From: an uncultured Gammaproteobacteria bacterium | GTDB taxonomy: Bacteria; Pseudomonadota; Gammaproteobacteria; Steroidobacterales; UBA11654 | NCBI GenBank assembly: GCA_902595845.1 | Contig: CACJRN010000004.1 | Location: 53,737-117,736, forward strand | Direction of reading: 5' to 3' | Length of the DNA: 64,000 bases | Shown here: positions 60,142 through 64,000 of the stretch, one piece after another | Layout: the number at the start of each line of letters is the position of its first letter | Position numbering within the stretch: the first letter of the stretch is position 1 | Translations under genes and position numbers: made by a program | Notes under the pieces: generated by a model | What the model was told of the DNA's origin: nothing | Databases searched by the model: none | Seen by the model: only the letters and a program-made list of their open reading frames with translations

Positions 60142-61550
60142 GTTTCATTCTCCGTTAGATGTGCGGCTGTTATTTCACCTTTGATGGCTGAAGCGGCTAC
60201 TGTAGCGGGTGATGCCAAGTGGGTTCTGGTTTTCTTTCCTTGTCGATTTTCAAAATTTCTATTGGTGGTTGATATCACGCGCTCATCTTCACCAAAGCTC
60301 TCTCCGCCTGCAAAGAAACACATGGAACAGCCTGATTCTCTCCATTCGAAACCAGCAGATTTAAAAATTTTATCTATGCCTTCTGATTCAGCTTCTTTTT
60401 TGACCTTAGATGATCCAGGTACACAGATTGCTTTTATTCCAGGAGCAATTTTATTTCCTTTAAGAATTGATGCTGCAACCCTCAAATCAGACAACCTACT
60501 ATTGGTGCAAGAACCTATAAATGCAGCATCAATTTTGGTTCCTCTGATTGCATCATTTTCTTCCAAGCCCATGTAATCAAGGGCCTTTTTTATCGATGTA
60601 TTTTCTTTAGAGCTGTTTGCTTGATCAATACTTGGTATTTTTTCTTTGATTTCGATAGCATGTTCCGGGCTAGTGCCCCAAGTCACATATGTATTTAATT
60701 TTGATGCATCGATATCAATGACCTTGGAAAAATGTGCGCCATCATCTGATTTTAAGCTTGCCCAGTACTCTTTTGCCAATTTTTGATCTCCTTTCTCTGG
60801 GGCGAATGCTTTGCCGGATATATATTCAATGGTTTTTTTATCAGGACTAATGATTCCGGTCATTGCCCCGAATTCAACTGCCATATTGCATAGTGTGAGC
60901 CTTGATTCTATGCTCATTCGATCAATGGTATCTCCCTGGAATTCAATCGCATGCCCATTTGCACCATTGGCCCCATGCTTTGAAATCAAATGAAGAATAA
61001 TATCTTTAGCGGTCACTCCATCTTTTGGGATCCCATTGATGTTGATAAGCATGGATTTTGGTTTTTTCTTGACCAATGTATTTGTTGCTAGCGCATGCTC
61101 GCATTCACTTGATCCAACCCCCCATGCCAGTGCACCAAGCGCACCTAAGCTGCATGTATGTGAATCAGGACAGATATATGTTATGCCTGGGAGGGCAATA
61201 CCTTGTTCAGGGGAGACCACATGAACAATGCCTTGACGAGAAGTATTCAGGTCAAAAAAATTGATTTTTTCTCTTTGGACAGATTCTCTAAATGATTCAA
61301 TGAATTGTGACCCACTTGGCATCATTGTCTCATCTCCTCTGCCTGGAAGAGTGTCAACAATATGATCTATGGTTGCAAAGACCTGGCTGGGTTTTCTGAC
61401 TGAAATCCCTCTCTCTTCAAGGCTTTTAAGTGCGACACTGCCAGTCCTCTCGTGAAGAAAGATTCGATCAATATAAATCAAATCATTACCATCTCCTAAG
61501 TCAGAGATGATGTGTTGATTCCAAATTTTATCGAATAGAGTTTCTGCCAT
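60138..61550 (-). CDS. leuC: 3-isopropylmalate dehydratase-like large subunit
   Basis: PDSHTCSLGALGALAWGVGSSECEHALAT, FIGSCTNSRLSDLR, GCSMC ... STTNRNFENRQG. Confidence 0.85.
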   Translation of the reverse strand: MAETLFDKIWNQHIISDLGDGNDLIYIDRIFLHERTGSVALKSLEERGISVRKPSQVFATIDHIVDTLPGRGDETMMPSGSQFIESFRESVQREKINFFDLNTSRQGIVHVVSPEQGIALPGITYICPDSHTCSLGALGALAWGVGSSECEHALATNTLVKKKPKSMLININGIPKDGVTAKDIILHLISKHGANGANGHAIEFQGDTIDRMSIESRLTLCNMAVEFGAMTGIISPDKKTIEYISGKAFAPEKGDQKLAKEYWASLKSDDGAHFSKVIDIDASKLNTYVTWGTSPEHAIEIKEKIPSIDQANSSKENTSIKKALDYMGLEENDAIRGTKIDAAFIGSCTNSRLSDLRVAASILKGNKIAPGIKAICVPGSSKVKKEAESEGIDKIFKSAGFEWRESGCSMCFFAGGESFGEDERVISTTNRNFENRQGKKTRTHLASPATVAASAIKGEITAAHLTENET

Positions 61551-61644
61551 TATTCTATTTTGATTGCCTAAACCACTGGCATTTCAAATACGAAAATTAC
61601 ATTATATCTTGCTGGTTAAATCCCAACCATGAATAATTAGAATT

Positions 61645-62109
61645 ATGTTCAGTCATATTAAAAAAAATAATCAACCAGGCATGGTCGATGTGAGTGAAAA
61701 AGATATCACGCACCGAAATGCCAAAGCATCTGCTTTGATTCAACTTCCAAATGAGATTAAAAGCCTTGTTGAAGACGGAGAAATAGAATCAAAAAAAGGG
61801 CCCGTATTAACAACAGCGATCATTGCAGGCACACAAGCTGTCAAAAAGACTCACGATCTCATTCCTTTTTGCCATCCACTGAGTATCAATTCTTGTGATA
61901 TTTCAATTGATTTTAATGATGAGTCTAATCTTGTTGTTACATGTACCGTAGGCATAAATGCCAAGACGGGTGTTGAAATGGAGGCGCTAACTGGAGTATC
62001 CGTTGCCTCACTTACAATTTATGATATGTGCAAATCAATCAGTCATGAGATTGTCATTTCCGATATTCAATTATTGGAAAAGACTGGTGGAAAATCTGAC
62101 ATTTCTTGA
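61645..62109 (+). CDS. moaC: cyclic pyranopterin monophosphate synthase
   Basis: MVDVSEKDITHRNAKASA, KKTHDLIPFCHPL, GVEMEALTGVSVASLTIYDM. Confidence 0.96.
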   Translation: MFSHIKKNNQPGMVDVSEKDITHRNAKASALIQLPNEIKSLVEDGEIESKKGPVLTTAIIAGTQAVKKTHDLIPFCHPLSINSCDISIDFNDESNLVVTCTVGINAKTGVEMEALTGVSVASLTIYDMCKSISHEIVISDIQLLEKTGGKSDIS

Positions 62110-62121
62110 ATACATACTAAA

Positions 62122-62694
62122 ATGCTAGGCTTGGTTCTAACTGGTGGTCACAGCAAGCGCATGGGCAAAGACAAGGCTTTAATTAGAATCAATGGCATTA
62201 CTATTCTTGATCGAACCATTGATTTATTAATGAACCACTCTGATCAAGTATTTGTTTCCTTAAGAAACGATCAGGCGAATGAGTCTCATCGTTCAAAATA
62301 TGAGATGCTTTTCGATGATTCTGATTATAAAGGTCCAATTGCAGGAATCATGAGTGCTGCAACACATGATGCTTCTTCACCATGGATTATTGTTTCATGT
62401 GATTTACCTCTTTTAGATTGCGAAACAATTAATCAATTGTTAGAAATGAGAGCTGAAGATAAAGATGCAACCATTTTTTTCAATCATGAAACCGGAATAG
62501 AGCCTCTATGTGCCATATATGAACCAAGCTTACTGCAAAAAATAAAAGAGAAACCTGAAATAATTGAAAAAATGAGCCCTCAAATGACACTCAAAAAAAT
62601 GAACATCAATATCATCGAACCCAAAAATGAGAGAGCTCTTTATAATCTGAATCGAATGACACCTGAGATAGCGAATATTATTGATATCGAATGA
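62122..62694 (+). CDS. mobA: molybdenum cofactor guanylyltransferase
   Basis: [34 protein letters not shown]. Confidence 0.9.
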   Translation: MLGLVLTGGHSKRMGKDKALIRINGITILDRTIDLLMNHSDQVFVSLRNDQANESHRSKYEMLFDDSDYKGPIAGIMSAATHDASSPWIIVSCDLPLLDCETINQLLEMRAEDKDATIFFNHETGIEPLCAIYEPSLLQKIKEKPEIIEKMSPQMTLKKMNINIIEPKNERALYNLNRMTPEIANIIDIE

Positions 62695-62758
62695 AAACTT
62701 GCATAATGCGCTTCATTTAGATAGTTTCTCGATTATTGAAATACAATTGGATAAAAAA

Positions 62759-63349
62759 ATGAGCAAAAAAGACGATGTTACCAGAGAGCAAGCTGAAAGC
62801 GCTGTTAGAACCTTGATTCAGTGGGCAGGCGATGATCCTGATAGAGAGGGAATGCTTGATACTCCCAAAAGAGTGGCAAATGCATATAAAGACTGGTTCA
62901 GCGGATATAGCGAAGACCCACATGATTTTCTTAATCGAACGTTCTCAGAGGTCGAGGATTACGATGAAATGGTCACATTGAGAGCCATTGATTTTGAGTC
63001 TCACTGCGAACATCATATTGCTCTCATAACTGGTAAGGCATATGTTGCATATCTACCAAAAAACAGAGTGGTTGGAATAAGTAAATTGGCGAGAGTTGTT
63101 GATACTTATGCAAGACGTTTTCAGGTCCAAGAGAAAATGACAGCTCAAATTGCAAATTCAATTGAAGAAGTTCTCCAGCCCAAAGGAGTCGGAGTTGTTA
63201 TTGTTGCAAGACATGCATGTATGACAACCCGAGGCGTTCATAAAAGTGGTGTAGATATGGTCACAAGCACCATGACGGGAAGCTTCAGGAAGAATGAAGC
63301 CACAAGAATCGAATTCATGAACACAATTGGAAATTTATCGATTGACTAA
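62759..63349 (+). CDS. folE: GTP cyclohydrolase I
   Basis: [72 protein letters not shown]; internal ATG 62759 preferred. Confidence 0.95.
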   Translation: MSKKDDVTREQAESAVRTLIQWAGDDPDREGMLDTPKRVANAYKDWFSGYSEDPHDFLNRTFSEVEDYDEMVTLRAIDFESHCEHHIALITGKAYVAYLPKNRVVGISKLARVVDTYARRFQVQEKMTAQIANSIEEVLQPKGVGVVIVARHACMTTRGVHKSGVDMVTSTMTGSFRKNEATRIEFMNTIGNLSID

Positions 63350-63810
63350 TGACTCATACCATTTCTTCATACGATGATTTTAAAGCTCTTGAGGGATCAG
63401 AGATTGGTGTTTCAGACTGGTACCAAATAGATCAGAATCAAATCAATATTTTCGCTGATGCAACGCATGATCATCAGTGGATCCATACAGATGTAGAGCG
63501 AGCAAAAGATGAAATGCCGGATTCTAAAACAATTGCACATGGTTATTTGACACTCTCAATGACTCCTGCAATGACTGCACAATTTGTACAATTCACAAAT
63601 CTAGAAAGAGCAATCAATTATGGCGTTAATAAAGTAAGGTTCATGAACATGGTCCCAGTTGATAGCCGTGTTCGAGCAAGAACAGAGATCATCAAAGTCA
63701 GACAAAGGGCAGGAGCAATTCAAGTGACTGCTCAAACCACAGTTGAGATTGAGAATAGAGACAAGCCTGCGTGTGTTGCAGAAACCGTCTCATTTTATTA
63801 TTTGAAATAA
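63349..63810 (+). CDS. MaoC-like dehydratase/NodN family
   Basis: FADATHDHQWIHTDVERA, IAHGYLTLSM, NYGVNKVRFMNMVPV. Confidence 0.9.
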   Translation: MTHTISSYDDFKALEGSEIGVSDWYQIDQNQINIFADATHDHQWIHTDVERAKDEMPDSKTIAHGYLTLSMTPAMTAQFVQFTNLERAINYGVNKVRFMNMVPVDSRVRARTEIIKVRQRAGAIQVTAQTTVEIENRDKPACVAETVSFYYLK

Positions 63811-63811
63811 T

Positions 63812-64000
63812 ATGTCACAGGAAAACTCACTCGATACTTCCATTGAGCGTTTGATTGAAATTCTCAGTCTTGAAATGATTGAGAAGAATATTTTCAGAGG
63901 CGAGAGTCAAGACATAGGAAGCCCACAAGTATTTGGTGGTCAAGTTTTAGGTCAGGCACTCAGAGCAGCATCTTCAACGGTCGAAGACCGCATGGTTCAT
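63812..64000 (+). CDS. tesB: acyl-CoA thioesterase II, N-terminal part (truncated by window end)
   Basis: Translated from 63812: MSQENSLDTSIERLIEILSLEMIEKNIFRGESQDIGSPQVFGGQVLGQALRAASSTVEDRMVH. Confidence 0.85.
   Translation, partial: MSQENSLDTSIERLIEILSLEMIEKNIFRGESQDIGSPQVFGGQVLGQALRAASSTVEDRMVH

Noticed and set aside
60181-60576. 131-aa plus-strand ORF opposite leuC
   Set aside because: Shadow ORF of the leuC-like gene.
1-64000. CRISPR arrays, rRNA operons, prophage or transposons
   Set aside because: No periodic repeat-spacer pattern, rRNA sequence, integrase or transposase motif found when reading the window and ORF track.

Overview
The window comes from an AT-rich gammaproteobacterium, probably a marine lineage with a streamlined genome (lineage is inference). 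It is almost fully coding. About 1-26 kb is a core region: 3' end of petC, sspA, rsmI, rnpB, a rearranged dcw cell-division/peptidoglycan cluster (mraZ-ftsZ-rsmH-ftsL-ftsI-mraY-ftsW-murG-murB-ddl-ftsQ-ftsA-lpxC), a DciA/DUF721-like gene, secA, zapD, coaE, sucCD, bamD, rluD, an FmdB-type gene, a DUF502 gene and aspS. About 26-37.5 kb is accessory: cyoE, an FG-GAP/ASPIC-UnbV protein, a Tat-type amine oxidase, an SDR with an apparent signal peptide, a paraoxonase-like propeller, two paralogous MFS transporters, DUF1838, AhpD-like and SnoaL-like genes. About 37.5-50.8 kb has tRNA-Arg(ACG), gloB, moaB, a beta-alanine-type degradation trio, moaA, an acyl-CoA ligase, a ferric-reductase-like membrane gene with an in-frame amber codon, and an unusual lipoprotein paired with a second DUF1838 gene. 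About 51-59.5 kb is a phosphate module: phoB, an apparently soluble PhoR, a strong Pho box, DUF47-PiT, a porin, alkaline phosphatase and a HAD phosphatase. The end has a leuCD-like pair, moaC, mobA, folE, a MaoC-like gene and the start of tesB. The main points of interest are: (i) ftsZ moved to the front of the dcw cluster with all four ATP-dependent Mur ligase genes (murC/D/E/F) absent from it; (ii) a near-consensus promoter plus MraZ box in front of the cluster; (iii) the in-frame amber codon at 46972-46974; (iv) the membrane-anchor-less PhoR next to a Pho-box-preceded DUF47-PiT operon; (v) a set of apparently exported, uncharacterised oxidoreductase, lactonase and DUF1838 genes. I found no CRISPR array, prophage or transposase.
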